Of a DNA stretch of 64,000 nucleotides, positions 48,901 to 63,900 are shown piece after piece. Position 1 is the first letter of the stretch. Every line of letters starts with the position of its first letter. A program made the position numbers and the translations under genes. The notes beneath the pieces are model-generated. The model had not been told where the DNA came from and searched no databases. It saw nothing but the letters and a program-made list of their open reading frames with translations. Origin of the DNA: Bombus terrestris (lineage: Eukaryota; Arthropoda; Insecta; Hymenoptera; Apidae); assembly GCF_910591885.1 (NCBI RefSeq), contig NC_063282.1:6523501-6587500 (forward strand), written 5' to 3'.

Positions 48901-51900
48901 CATCCGTTCGCGTTCACGTTTAATTAGCAAGAAACACGAGACCGATACTTGTAACCTGTCGTTGTAATGTCCGCCAGATAGGATGCGTGGGTGAGTACTT
49001 TCCTTTTCGTAGGTACCATTAAACAAGCCGCGCGCCGCTGTCGTCCATCATTTCGATCGTATACCTGGTCGAACATGATTTTCCACCACACCTCATGCCG
49101 CATATCTGACGATTAAATGATCAACTATTTTAAAAAAGTTGTTACACGTCCAAGAGTTCTATGGTACTGTGGAACTAATTAATTGTCATATTTTATCTTA
49201 TGGAGCTGTGGAATATTAACTATAGAATATTTAACTTATAAAATATTATGAGCTTGTGAAAATTGAATCAAATGTTATGGCTGTTATAAACTTTAACGAA
49301 GCACTTTTAAGATTGAATTCTGAATTTCTATGGTAGTAAGGATATGGGATACATACATTTTTTGGAACGAATTATAGTGGTAGTTTGGAAAAGGAAATGT
49401 TTGAGGTGGTTTCCTCCGGGTTTCTAGTTCCTCAGTTTATATTAATTTTCCTAGCTTCCTAGGTTTCTCGCACTATATTAACTTCCTTGGGTTTCTAGTT
49501 TTACGTTAACTTTTCGAGTTTCCAAGTTTTGTATTTCCTTGTTTTTCTACTCTTCCAATTTCTTACTTTCTAACTTTTATGTTAATCATATTTTATTTTT
49601 ATAATAATTAAATATTAAAGTGTAGAATGCTCTAGCCCAAATCCGTGTAAGTAATTTCAATTTACCACTGTCGACAGAAGTAGACTCGAACGGGAAGAAG
49701 AGTCGTCGGTTGTAAAGAATGATCGATCTAACGAAGGGTATAGATCGTAATACCGCCTCACGTGAACGTACTTTAAATTTGCGTATGAATGAAGCCATTC
49801 GCGTGCAGTGATGATTCAGATGGGGCCAACGTGTTCCACCCCTTCTCGTCACGCCCTCTTCACATTTCTTTCTCCTTCTTTGTAACGCTTTTATCCGACT
49901 ATTTGTTTTTGTCTGTCTAGCAGAACGGGCTGCCTTCTTCTTCAGCTTTTTACCTTTCTTCATTTCACATGAAGTTCTCAGTAGTTCTGGCAGAAAATGC
50001 TGAATCCAATTTGGATACGTATACTCTTCGCGCTCGTTGTCCTTGCATCTCGTTATTAGAATATCGAATTAGAATATATCTATTAATTCCTTATTACAAT
50101 TATTTTTTAGATAATTGTATCGAGTAAGAAGATTTAAAGGAAGTTAAAAGTTGATCGAATATTTAACGAAAATGCAGAAAATTATAATTGTTGCGAGACA
50201 CCTTTGGCTGTTCCTTTAACGTTATCGGGGCACTATTGTGCACGTATAATTGACGGTGTGCAAGTGTTAAGAATGCAAATTGCACGATACCAAAAGGCCA
50301 TTCAATCGCAAACATACTTATAACTATGCGGCCGACTTATATTTACATACTTATGCAACTCTATCTTCGCGTGTATCTACTTGCTTTTTCAGATTTCGGG
50401 TTCTCCGTCTACTCGATCTGGCATAAACTTTGAAATGACTACTCTGGAAGTTTGAGATGCTGATAATCTCAGTATGGCGAGTTCGTGCTTCGTTTAATTG
50501 GAGCTTACGCTGTACTTGAACGGTCACTGAAGAGAAATTATGCTTTAAAATAAAAACAGAGAAGCATATAGGCTGATAAATATTAACTGATGAAAGATTT
50601 GGTTAATTGATGAATCTTGATTTATGGTAATTAATTCGGTATTTTAGTGCAGTAGTTTTAGTTCATTAACATTGACGTAGGTGATTTTAAATCTTTAAGA
50701 GTATTGTACGAGGATATTACTTCTTCTTTCTCACAATTAAACAATAAAGTTGTAGTCATTGCTGCAATCAACGCATAACTCTTCAGCCAACATTATTGAA
50801 CTATGTACATGTCCATACTTAAACGTGTATAGCTGTATTATAGCTTTCTCTGTTTACTCTTATTCTTGGAGATATTGATGTTTCAATCAAGAGTCTGTTT
50901 AGAATTACGTTAATATTTTATGTTTCACTAATCTTCTTATTTTTCTCTATTGTTTTTAAATCAGTAGATTCTACTTTAATAACCATTAGAGAAGCTTAAA
51001 ACTTAAATTTCTGTGAAAAAGATTCTGGTGTTCTTTCGACTTGTAATAGCTCGAGATCTTTTTCTTATTGATCTTTTCTTCTATTCACTTATTTATTACT
51101 TATCTGTTTATCATATCAAGTAACCATGATATAGGACATGTAATAAATTACATTTACGTTGAATCATTGTTTCTTGTTTCTAGACATTGAAGAAGCAAAT
51201 ACAAATCGATGACGAACATAAACAATGCAATGCATGTTCTTATCTATGAAGTAAAATTGTTTGTTAAAAAGGGACAGTTCGATTATTACGTAAAAATAAT
51301 TGAAAATAAATTGGAGGAACATCGTGAGACTACTAGTAGTGAAACAATAATTCTTTATCTCGAGACACGAGATTATTATCAAGTCACGGAATAAAGTGAC
51401 GGTCGCTCATTATTACGCAGGTATTGCGCATTACATACTTCCAGCTCATACTATTAAAATAGTAATGCGACGTTATAGGTAGAGAGATTCCTCAGCTGTG
51501 CTAAATATCTCGCTCTCGAGAGAATAATGTTTCCTCACGGATGATTCTATTCCCTACTTTGTCGTGTTTCGGTATCATACCGTTGTCGACTACTCCAATT
51601 ATACTTAATTAGCTATTTAGAGAAAAATCTGTATGAAGATGAGAAAATGATGTCTTTTGGATCATATTTAATTCTTTCATTTCGAAGAACAGTATTTATT
51701 CAGAAATGAAAAATATTCTTTATTAAAAACGCTCACAATTAATTAGTAATCGTGTTGGATTAATAAATTTGTGATTGGAATTGTAACAATAGTCAGGATA
51801 TAAGAAAATGTTTATAGTCTTAAAAATCTAATGAATTTGAACTCTAAATAAAATTTAATAATCTAACAAGACAAAATTTGTCAGAAAGCAGGGTATTAAA

Positions 51901-54900
51901 ATTACTATTATTTTTTGTACTATCATTTTAATATTAACATACGGAATCTTTTTTATTTTTTGTTTTAGTTGAGTGTCCTATATTTTTGTGTCAAAAGGTA
52001 TCTCCACTACTGAGACGTCAGATTTCGCTTCTTTTGTCTTCAGTTTTCAAGCTAGTCGGAGACACTGCATCTTTGTGGATTATTTTCCAACTATCCGGGT
52101 TTTCTTTCTCTGCAAGTCCCCATTAACGAATACATAATACCGATCGAGATGCATTTTATTCACATCAGTCGCATCTCTGCGATCCACTGATCCGTATTTC
52201 CTTCTTTCCCTTTCTTCAGAGAGAGCTTAATCTCCCGTACACCGTTGTTACAAAAATGTTACCTGCCCAATAAAGCTTGAGGCACGATTTCACGTTCGTC
52301 AAGCTTTCATGAGTCGATAACATCCCCGACGTTGTCTTGGATCCCACTATTTATAGGTTCCCATTGCAACTCGAGCAATAATCGAGTTTGGCTTTCGTCT
52401 GTATCTGGCACGTTTAGCTTGTCCCCGTTCCTTAGTTCACGACGTCGTTTTTCCTTGCTTAGAACTCGATAGTTGTGTTCAGTATAGTTAATGAAAATCG
52501 GAAGAGTTCATCGCTTCAGTGATAAAAAATTGTCAGTGAGTCTATTGGAATTTTTATTAAATTTTTTATTAGAAAACTGTTGTTCTTGGCTTAGAATAAG
52601 GATATATAATATCACTTTTTTATTCATGTTGAAAAATTTGAATGTTCTTTGATAATGAAGACAAAGTTTCTTTGTGTGAATATTGCGCTTTACAGTGCAA
52701 CGTTCCCCGGCTAAAAATAATCGGCAAGTTGTTGGTGGAGAGTTGGTGGTTTTTTGAATTAAAAGGCTCCTCAGCTTGATGGGAACATGGTGTCGTGAGA
52801 TTTACGAGTGCAATCTGTACCCTCTGTTCGAGAATTTCTCGTGAATCTTTCAGCATAAATACGATATAAAATATGAACATTGAGCGCATAAAAGGCCTAA
52901 GAAGTATCTCATTAGCATTTGATCTCGAAGAAATGAGTCAAATTTTAATTTTGGATCAAGAAGAGGACTTCTGACATTATCTAGACGTCGTCTACTTTTT
53001 AAACGTGACATTTTCTCTCATGATTTTTTAATTAATTCACATTTAGATCACGAAGAAGGGAGTATATTCTTCTATATCTTATCTATTCACCAAATTTCTT
53101 AAATGTCTAAATTCGTATATCGATCCGCATAATTGTTTCTTTGTCGAGTTTATAAAATTTCCTAGAATTTACAAATATATTTCAATGTTTCAGAATTATT
53201 TGAACGGCAGAATTGCAGAAATTTCTGTCATCGTTTTTGAATCGACCTATATCGCCTAACAGTCTCGAACTGATAATAATAATCAAGCGGGACGAGAGTC
53301 TGCGCGATTCCTAGCGACGAACTCGCGATTTCCCAGCAGGCCTGTCATTTCTCGAACAACCGTTAGGAGAATGTTGGAAAATGGAACGTGCAGTGGATAT
53401 AAATAAACCGATGATCGCACATCTAAATACCCGAAGAAATGAACGAACAAATTCGGGTAATTATAGTTTAGGCGAAAGTAGATCATTTAGCCGAATAAAT
53501 GCTTAATTATTACTTGCTACGGATGGGTCTAATTATTTTCTATGGTTGAATGGCAAGAAATTAAGCGGAACCGTCCCGTTACGTTTCTTCGTGAATCTTT
53601 AGAGAACATAGTTAACTGGATAATCAGAATAATTGTTAGCCAGTAAAAGTTCCTGCGTCAACCAGACGTCGTACTAAAATTGTTGAGAATTCTGGCTGTA
53701 CCGATTTTGTGCTTCTTTCTTTCTGACAAGCTGTAATTGCAAATTATAGTTGGCTATTCATTTTCTTATACTTACTAAACATTTTTATCGTGTGTAACTA
53801 ATAATTAGAAAATCATTAATTTAGGAATGTGGTATTTACTTTTCAGTCTCGCAGAATTCCATAATGTAAGGCCAAATATTATAAATACCAATTTGTGTTA
53901 GTTAATTATTAATGACACATAATAGTATCATAAATTTATAATTTTGACGATCAATAAAATATTAAATACAGAGAGTGATGTTTCTAGGTATAATTATAGG
54001 GAACAATTTCAAAGGAAGAACGTGCACGCAGTTTTATAGAAATAAATCGTACACTCGAATGCTGTTGCGCATTAATTTAATTCGCTTCTGTAATTTGCAG
54101 AGGCGGAACTTGTGCTATTTACAATTGACAGTAGAAAGTGTCTTACAGCGGGTTTCAAGTGTTATTTCTTCACCAAGGGAAATGTTCCATCGTTGCCCGT
54201 AGGTTTCTCAAGCGACCTGTTAACAGGTGCAAGAACATTCAGAACTTTTGAATTCTTGGGAGATAAAGGAATTAATTAATAGAAATTAAACTCCTAGGAA
54301 AAGTTGTACGATTATAGCATCCACGGGACTCATACATTTAAAACTAATATTCTTCTTCGTTTCAGTACTCAGAAAAATTAATCACTGAAGTTTCTACTGC
54401 AATCGTGCCTGACGTATTCTATGACTACTGAAAAAGCAGATTCTTATATCTTGGATGTACAATTTTCAGTAATTCAAACATTAAAATATTATGCAGAATT
54501 TATACATCACACAAGAATTCCTAAGTTTATCAAATTACATTTAAAATAAAATTCAATTGAAAATTACATTCAAGATGTATTGCTCGAGTGTAATTATAAC
54601 TGGTTTCTTATATTTCTTATATCTTAGTACTTAAACGAGCGAGGTCTCTGAATCAACATTGAGTTTCAGAATTAAAATCAAATCTATATTCTCTTTATCG
54701 CAGGTTCAACGAATCGTTTCCGGGGAAAGATTTAGCCAGTTGAACACGATCTCACGCAAATTGCCTCGTGAAAGATGCAAAAGACGAAAAAAAGGGACTG
54801 GGAAAAAAGAGGAATCGTGGCGAATAGAATTTCGCCGGTCGGTGTATCTATCGATTCCATGGTTGCGCCACGATGTCGCCGGGAACACATTATCGGAACA

Positions 54901-57900
54901 GCGATAATTTTCAAGCGATATCGATCGCGTAACGCGATGCGTACGTAAGATGAGATTTAAATTCGCGTGCGGACATACAGTTTACGCCTACGGCTCAACG
55001 GACTCCAAGAGTTATGCAGCTGCAGTTTGTTAGAAGTGCATGAACCTCTCTGGAGCACTGATTCATATATTATAATTTACATGTTTACCAAGAGAACAGA
55101 TAAGAAACGCGATTTCTCTTTTATTATATGAAATATATATATTGAACAACAGTTGAAACTAGGTAATTTTTAAGTAATTCTTGATAGTAAAACACGCCTT
55201 GTATCAGTATGAGAGTGTAGAATGTTGAGATAGGTCAAGGTGGGTCTATAAATTGAGAGGCGATGATAGATACTCAGAGTGGAAGATTCCTTAATCTCAA
55301 GTTCTGTTTAAATTCGTTAAACCATTTAAATTGAAGTTTACATTCATATAAACCAAGTTATGTTAAACTTGAAGAGCTATGGGTTCGAACAGTGTCTGAT
55401 GATAACACCTAAAATGATGTTGATGTTTGCTGGAATGTCTGTTGTAATAAAAGAAGTTGCGAATGAGTTGTTAACAATTTTAAGAAACAATATTAAACAG
55501 AAACGGTCAATCTGAAGATCTGATGTATCTGAGGTGCGAAGAAATGTATACTTTCATATGCCAGTCTTAATTATCATTTAAATTAAAAATTGTTCCGCTA
55601 TAAATACCGGAGAAATTGTGAGAAACATAGATAACGATACCATATCGTTAATTATTCTTCCGGATGAGACTTGTATTTGAATGTATGAAAAGCTATAGGC
55701 GTTTCTAATGCGAAAAACGAAGAAAAATTCGTTTTAATTGCTGGCACAAGTTATGCATTGAAAATTCCTTTCTTTCAGCTACTTGTTGCACGATGAAATT
55801 GTAGAAAAAAAGTTCCGACTTCTTTTTCCTTCTGTCTATGGAACGGAGCTGTTAATGAATCGATACGGCCTTGCTGGCAAATGTATCGATCAATTACGTT
55901 TAAATACAGGTATCGGGTATACACCTAAAAGGTCAGAAGTTTCGCTGCTTGTTATGTCAATTCGAAGTAATTGATGAGTATTCATTAAAGTAAAGATTCA
56001 GTATTTGTTCTCGTACAATATTTGCTTACGTTGTTTAAATCTGTGGAACATGTTAATTTATGGATTTTGGTTATTGATTTTAACTCGATGTAATATAATT
56101 TAATTTAAAAGACATATTGATTCGTTGAAATTGTTATTGAATAATTTAAATAAGGGTCGTTGGAATGGGAAGATACCGAGTATCGAATGTTTAGGATAAA
56201 TGGACAGAGAGCGTCATTAATTTAGCTTAAATCGAACAATACTAAGCATTAACCTGTCTTTTATCGTTGCTATTTATTCATGAGAATATACCTGTAATTA
56301 GATCATCCTTCCTCAATCCTTGAGTATTAGTTTCTCATTACCATTCGTAATGATTAATTGTCTCAGTCTTAAATGTCTCTACCTGTAAACACCAACAGAT
56401 CATTAATTTACTCTCATATTTGATATCACCGTATCGAACTTTTAAAATGTATCTGTAGTCAAAAGGATGAGCACTTATAGATATAGAAGTCTTAAGTGAT
56501 TACCGTAATTATACAAAAGCTTCTAAATCTATTATAATTCAATATTTGATTTCAGAACTATAGCAAATATTGTGTGTGTATAATGCATAGTATTTTCGTT
56601 TAATTGCAGACAAGCGTGATTTCAAGATCCCAGAGGAATAATTCAGGTTCTGAACTTCAGTATGCAAATTAGATCCCTTCTTCTCTGTGTAGCCGCTTTT
56701 CACCCTGTTGTATTTCCCGGTGATTTCGTTCGGCACACATTCGATGTGTTAATAGGATTCTCTAGTCGGCTGTAATTAATCAGCCATCGTCTGGCTAATG
56801 AGTTCTTTACGAATCCATCGATATCTCTTCATTCAAAGACAATATCTAACCACTTGAACGGCCAGCCTTGTCCATTCTGCTCCGTTTTAACGTGAAACTG
56901 TTGCTCGTTATCGAACAGCTTTTATGTAATCTGTGTTAGTAGCTCAATTTTTACTCTCATGGATACGATATTCGAGTTACAGCCGTGTTTTAAATATCTT
57001 CCTTCTTTTATATCTTTATATCTTTATATCTTCATATCTTCTCTCCTTTGTATCATAGAGACTACTTGGATATCTATTTTTTTCTTTATTTCTTTTTTCT
57101 TTTTTTGTTCTTTAGTTGAACTATGTAGAGAATTGAAATTATGTTAGATAAGGAGATAGCTTATTTTGGATTCTAAGATTCCAAATTTTCATTATTCCGA
57201 TAAACTTGAAAGAAGTTACTTACTGCAGGGTTTTGTAACGGAAATTTGAACATTCAAAAGAAGATATATAAATTCTTCAGGGTATTCTTTTTTCGGGAGA
57301 CTTGAAAAGGTTTTAAGATTAGAGATGTCTGAAATTTCAAATTGTTCTTGCTTGCTTCTCAAGCAAGAAAGAAATTTAGAAAAATTAACTTCGTTTTGTT
57401 AAATTATCTCTTTTTTGTCACAATGTATGTCATAAATTTATAATATACTATGTTAATTGCGATACAAGAAGTGCACCACAGGGTTTATACTCAGTTTTAG
57501 AATTTTCTCTTTCTTTTTGAGATTGTTGTTTTGATACCAAAAATAATGATTATAAGTGTCAAGTTTTCCCAAGTTTCGCACAATGAGGGACAGGAGCGAC
57601 ATAAATTTAGATGAGGCTGTTTGCTCCTTTAAAGTGCAAAGCAGCTGTCGATGTTGTTTCAACGGGGAAGGCCATATCGATCGAGGTAGCATTTATAAAT
57701 AAAGATTTAACATTGTGCTGGAGTGTCGAGCGGAAGTAACACGTTCGAAGGCGTGAATAAAACGCGCTTGAATGAAAAAGGTGAAAGTGCGGTTTCCCTA
57801 TCAAGCATCCCGCTGAGACTGACTCCGGACCACTTTGATCATCATTTTTGAAAAACTTAAAACGATCTAGAATCTTCTTACATTACACTACACTTCTCTT

Positions 57901-60900
57901 CGATTCATATTGTCTTGTTACAAGTAATCAAATGTTCAATTCTCCTTGTTTTCATCTTATTGAATTATTAAAAATAATCTTGAAAATTTCTTTTTATCAT
58001 ACTGTATGACGTTACGGTTAAAACTGATTTTGATCGGTGAAGGGTATTTAATGCACTTCTATTATTATTATATGTATATAGAAGTATCTGGTATACTATA
58101 TCGTGTAAAAATGATAAAAGACAGTGGACTATGGTTCAAGGATACAGTGTCCATTATTCTTTTTTAATCTCTATACAAAGCGCCGTGGTAAAAAGATATT
58201 AGGGGGATGCAATATCATTTCTAAAATAGTATTATTCGAAATGAACTCCGGCGAATACTAAACCAATTTATTTACAATTATAATTCTATACATATGTTCT
58301 CTACGATGGATTTACATTTATTTACCGATGTTTTAATTTTATTCTTATTAACTATTATTGATTTCTTAAACCATTTATTACAAAAAAACGAAAACTACTA
58401 TTATACTTTATTATTTAGCATCGTTTCACTAGTGTCTGCAGCTTGTTATATAAATAAAATGCATTTTTTAATTACAGGATTTCTCTCAGTTGACGAAGGA
58501 GCTCGCAGCAGCGCGCGAAAGTATCCTAGAAAGAGAAGAAGAGATATCGGAACTAAAAGCAGAAAGGAATAATACTCGTGTACGTAGAACAGGCCACTAA
58601 TGCATCTTATAGATTGAAGCCGGTACTTGTCTCTACGACATTGCTCACCAAGACGATTCTATTGCCTTCCGCAGCTTCTGCTCGAGCATCTGGAATGCCT
58701 GGTTTCCCGACATGAACGATCGCTTAGGATGACTGTAGTGAAGAGGCAAGCCGCCGCGCAATCTGGAGTATCGTCCGAAGTTGAAGTGCTCAAAGCTCTA
58801 AAAAGTCTGTTCGAGCACCACAAGGCTTTAGACGAGAAAGTAAGAACTTTCTGATCCATTGTTTGACGACATTGACACATTGGCAACCTTGAGGGGAGAT
58901 ACGGAGAATCACGATTCCCGTTCAGCCCTGAAACTGGTGCTCGTTGCATTTTTTGTGAACTAGATACAAGAATGATGAATTGTAAAATTTCTATAAAATT
59001 CCAAATGCAGCGATTCACCAGTTGAAGAGAATATAATATTAATATAATGTAGTTGGAAATGCATTAATGAAAAATATAATAATTATAATACCGATTACAA
59101 GGAATCGATATTTTAATAGCAACTAATTTTCAGGTGCGTGAACGATTACGAGTTGCATTAGAAAGGAATACAAGCCTGGAAGAAGAGCTAGCTATTACCA
59201 AAGAAGAGGTACCGTTTCAGCTAATTTTGTATATTCTTTAATACTTAATTACTAAAGTATTTAATAATCGTGTAACAAATATAATATTTGTAATTTGAAT
59301 AAAAATTCGCAGCTCCAGCAATATAAATTAAGTGGACATGCGCCTAAAAATATAGAAGATAGACCCAAAGAGAACGGGCAGGCGGAAGATGGGCAGCAAC
59401 AGAACAAGGTAGCTGAGAAATATCTTTACGTTATTGCACACCCATGCATAATGCACTCCACAAATATTTCACATAACACTGATCCTTCATACTTCACAGT
59501 CATATTTATCATGAATACATAAAAAAGGTGTTCAACATGTTTATGCGTCGTGATTTGTATTTATGCGATCTTTTCACTTTGCATGTTCATGGTTTTGATA
59601 TAATTCAGTATTTCACCTAGCCACACCGTTTTATATAGAGTGATAAAGTTCGTTTTCTGCGTCATCGGATCCTCTTGTTCTCTTTCTCTCTATCTGTGAT
59701 ACGCTTCTAATCTCGGCGTTAGATATTGATTGATTTCGAAGTTATTGGTCACAGATTTCAGCCCTTGGCTCGTGTTTAACGATTAAAGAGTATATTCTGT
59801 GTCATCTTAGAAGCATTTGATCATTAATGATTTTCATATGTCACAATGAGAATTACAATAGTTACTGTCAATCATATTATTCCACGTTTCATTCAATTTC
59901 CCTTTTCTATCAGAATTTTCAATTCGTTTCAAATCATGGCACTCTATGCGTCGATCAGAGGAAATCATGTAACGTCATTTTTGAACAGAGTTCAAATCTG
60001 TACCGATAGACTGACCATCTGTTTGTCATTCATCTCGATCGTTGCATCCATAATAAGAATGCATTCGCAATAGCGTGCACGGTAGTGGTTTAGTCGCATA
60101 GCTGCATAGATATGTAGTTGTTGGGAATTGCGCGGCGATGCAGGACAGGCAATGCGAGCGAGGCATTCTGAATGTAGTGTTATGATCGGGCAGAATGAGA
60201 CTGAGCAGGCAGGAGGCCAGCAGGAACAGCAACAACAACCGCAACAACAACAACTGCAGCAGTCAGTACAAAAACTAGGTACGGAGAAGTCAACAGAGAT
60301 CGAAAGTAGACTGAGCAATGGCAGTCTCGATCCTGTGGACCAGGATTCTGCGGCGCGCGTAATAGATTTGCAAGCTACTCTTGACAAGCAGGTATGAAAA
60401 AGTATCACGACGAACTACTTAGCGTATGTATGATTCTCTCATTGATTTAGGAACAGTCAGGTAGATGGATCGTGGAACGTTTCGCGCGATAAAACGCATC
60501 CCTGACTGCTGATATTTTTGAGATGCAGAACGAATATACTCTTCTTCGTTCTCCCCTTTTTTTCTTCTGCATGCACCTCAAGCGATTTGCAAATTTACAC
60601 AAGTTCAGAAAAACATTTTTTATTGCCATTCTTGAATTAAAAACACAGAGACTTAGAGTGTCTCCGTTAAACTGCATGATGTTCAAACACAATAACAAAT
60701 TGTTATCTTTGATAATATCATTAAGCGCTTTCATTTATACACGACACTAAGAGATCTTCTAGATCAACTTTAAATTATATTCATTAAATGTTATAGAGTA
60801 TGATAGTTGTGAAGCAATTACTGAAATATTGTGTTTTGTTTTCATATTGTAATGAGATTTTTGAAGAAATATTAACAGAAAGAATTAGATCGATTTTATA

Positions 60901-63900
60901 ACACTATGTTGCACAACTTGAATTTACCTTCCATTAAATGTGCCATATTATCATTGGCGCCTATGGCATGTTGTAGAATGAATATATATATATATATATA
61001 TTAATAATGTGTGTTCCATATTCGCATGATCTAATGAATAAGAATGAATTTTTTCCCAAGCAAACTTTATAAACGGCTTAATCATTAATGTGACGTATAT
61101 ATATACTGACACAAAACATCCCATGCAATATAAAAACACATTTACAACTTCAATTATAGTATATATTTCAATTAGATCTAGTATAGTATCTCAGAGATAA
61201 GAGCAGAACAAGAGAGATAATGCCTTGTTAAAACATATTTGTGTAGATGTACATATTTACATAATGCATATGAGAAACACAATTTTTAATACTCTTTCTG
61301 TACACATACAAGTAGCATATTAGATACACACTGACTTTTATTAACATTGTATTATAACAATTATTCTAGAGCTCAGAGTTGAGCACATGGCAGCGGCGGG
61401 TAGCCGAATTAAGTGGCCGTGTAGCAGAGTTGGAAGAAACTTTGTCCAAGACTCAGAAAGATCTTCTGAAAACCCAAGAAACGAATGTCAAACTGCAGAG
61501 AGATTTACGTGAAAATGTTGCCCAAAAAGAGGACCAAGAAGAGAGGATAGCGACTCTTGAAAAACGTTATCTTAATGCTCAACGAGAGTCCACTAGTTTA
61601 CATGATCTCAATGAGAAGCTGGAGCAAGAGCTGCAGCATAAGAAAGCTCAATTAAAGGTAATCGCTTTTCTATATTAAATTTACAGTTTATGTCAATTTA
61701 ATGACCTCTATGTAATTCATGTTTAGCTCCAAGAAGAAAAAATAGCGGCGATACAGGAGAAACTAGAACTCGCAGAACAAAAATTAGCCCAATACGCTAA
61801 GTTACCAGAAATGGAAGAGCAATTAAAGCAGAGGATGGAGGCTCTGACGCAGGTGAGGAGGCCCAACCAGGTACGCAGAGGAATTAAGTCGTCGTATCAT
61901 CAATTTCTTCTTTTCTTATTCCTCTGCACTTCTATCGATACTCCCTGCCTCCAGATGTACCTATGTCGAGAATGCTTGCCCCTTTAATGTCTTTTCTTGA
62001 AAACAGTCTTCATTCTACTTCAGTTTACATATTAAATTTTTTGCAATGTTTTCCCTGTTACATTCTTCATCATTGGCCATGGCTACTCACATATCACACA
62101 ATCAATAAACACACTTCAGATTTGTTTAATTTTCTTCTAAGATTATGAAGTTAATGAATATAATATGAAAATCGCGTCACTTACAAAGGTGAAGGTTGAT
62201 ATAAAATAATTTACTTGCTTTCTACACACTAAATATACTGAACATAGCAATCAATGTGATTATTTTCAGAGCTTGTTAATAACTTGTAGTTTAGTGCTAT
62301 TATCACATTTCTGTAGACATGTTTGTATTAGGCACGTATTTATTCTTCAATTCAATTCATTAGCTTTACATGTTAGCTCTACTGAAAGATTATATTTAGA
62401 ATAAAGAACAATCTAATATATATAGATATATTTTCATGAATTCATCTCTAATTAAATTTAATATCTGCAGGCATTGATTTTAATTGTGTGAAATATTTAA
62501 TAAGCAGGCTCAAGAAAGACACGGCAGCGCAGAGGATAGAATACAGCGGTTGGAAACGCAACTTGAAGAAAAGAATGCAGAAGTGATGCGTGTCAATCAA
62601 CGACTTAAGATGAATGAGGAGCATAATACGCGGCTTAGTACAACTGTTGATAAACTTTTGTCAGGTAATTTATATGTATATTGTGTAAAGTAATTACATT
62701 GTTGGTAACAAATACGTTCTTATACTTATTAGCTTTGATTTATTTCTTCAGAATCTAATGAAAGATTGCAAGTACATTTAAAAGAAAGGATGCACGCATT
62801 AGAAGAGAAAAACGCACTCACGCAAGAACTGGAAAAGACTAGGAAGATTGCGGAAGATCTTCAAAATGAGAAGGCCGAAATAGTTAAGGAATTAGGGAAA
62901 GCTCGCCTTGAAATCGATAACGTGAAAAGGCAGATGCTTCAGCAAGAAATTGCGTTCAATATTCAACAAACTGATGCTCTAACTCGAAGTTTGTCCCCTA
63001 ATGCAGTGGATCCAGGTTCCTTTTCTAGGAGTGCAAGTCATAGTAGTTTTGATACCCATTCTTTACCAAGAAGAACGGGTAAACGACCTGCAATCGAAGA
63101 TGATCCAGCAAAGGTAGTACATAAAAGATTAGACTTTAGTATATAAAAAATTAAATATATAATAGAAAACTCTGAATAACACGCTCTGAATTTTTTAGAA
63201 TTATGTAGCGCGCACTTTAGCAGAGCAAGAATGGGAAAAGTTACAGCAGGCTCATGTCCTTGCGAATGTACAACAAGCATTTGATGTTTCTAGTGATGCA
63301 GAAGGTGACGGAGATAACGAAAGTTTATTCAGTTGTGCAGCTGATGTAATTAGTCCTACAGGACATACGGATGCTCAAACATTAGCATTAATGTTACAAG
63401 AACAATTAGATGCAATTAATAATGAAATTAGATTAATCCAGGTAATCAAACGTTATTTGTTATACCATATTTGATATATCAATATGTCAAAGTGCACTTT
63501 TGATGAAGGAAGAAAAGCAAAGTACCGAGGCGCGTGCCGAGGAGTTGGAGTCCCGGGTTGGTAGTCTTGAACATATGAATTTGTTAGCCAGAGGGCGAAG
63601 TCTCGAACGAGCATCTCCACCATTAAGTGGACGATCCACTCCAAAATCGCATCATAGTCCAAACAGAGATTATTTACATAAATATCATACAGTAAGTACC
63701 GTTTACTTTATAATCCTTAATCGTTTAAAAATATATTTTCAATATTTTTATCATTTTGAAGGCACCAGCATCAATGTCTCCAGCGCATCTCCATCAATAT
63801 GCTGCCTCTTTAGCTAGTCCAGGTCAACTTTCGGAATCCCTTCCTGCGAGCCAGGTAAATAACTGTGATCACAATCCGACATGTGTAAGGCAGTGGCATT

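Larger units (their letters stand above)
34342..58477 (+). other. 24-kb first coding intron of Liprin-alpha
   Basis: The donor CAG|GTATGT at 34342 and the acceptor ATTACAG|GAT at 58478 join in phase 0 and give uninterrupted family sequence (NANIPQ-DFSQLTKEL). No nested gene is supported on either strand; the open frames inside lack motifs or splice context. It holds a second Tc1-like relic (36262-36715), a (GA)n run, a CT-rich tract, degenerate tandem repeats at 45832-46350 and 49418-49583, and a GC-rich patch (about 45400-45830). Enhancers or alternative promoters are plausible but not visible as known motifs. Confidence 0.85.

Noticed and set aside
55378..55400. GGGTTCGAAC-like T-arm of a tRNA
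   Set aside because: No matching acceptor stem, anticodon arm or D-arm is found upstream.
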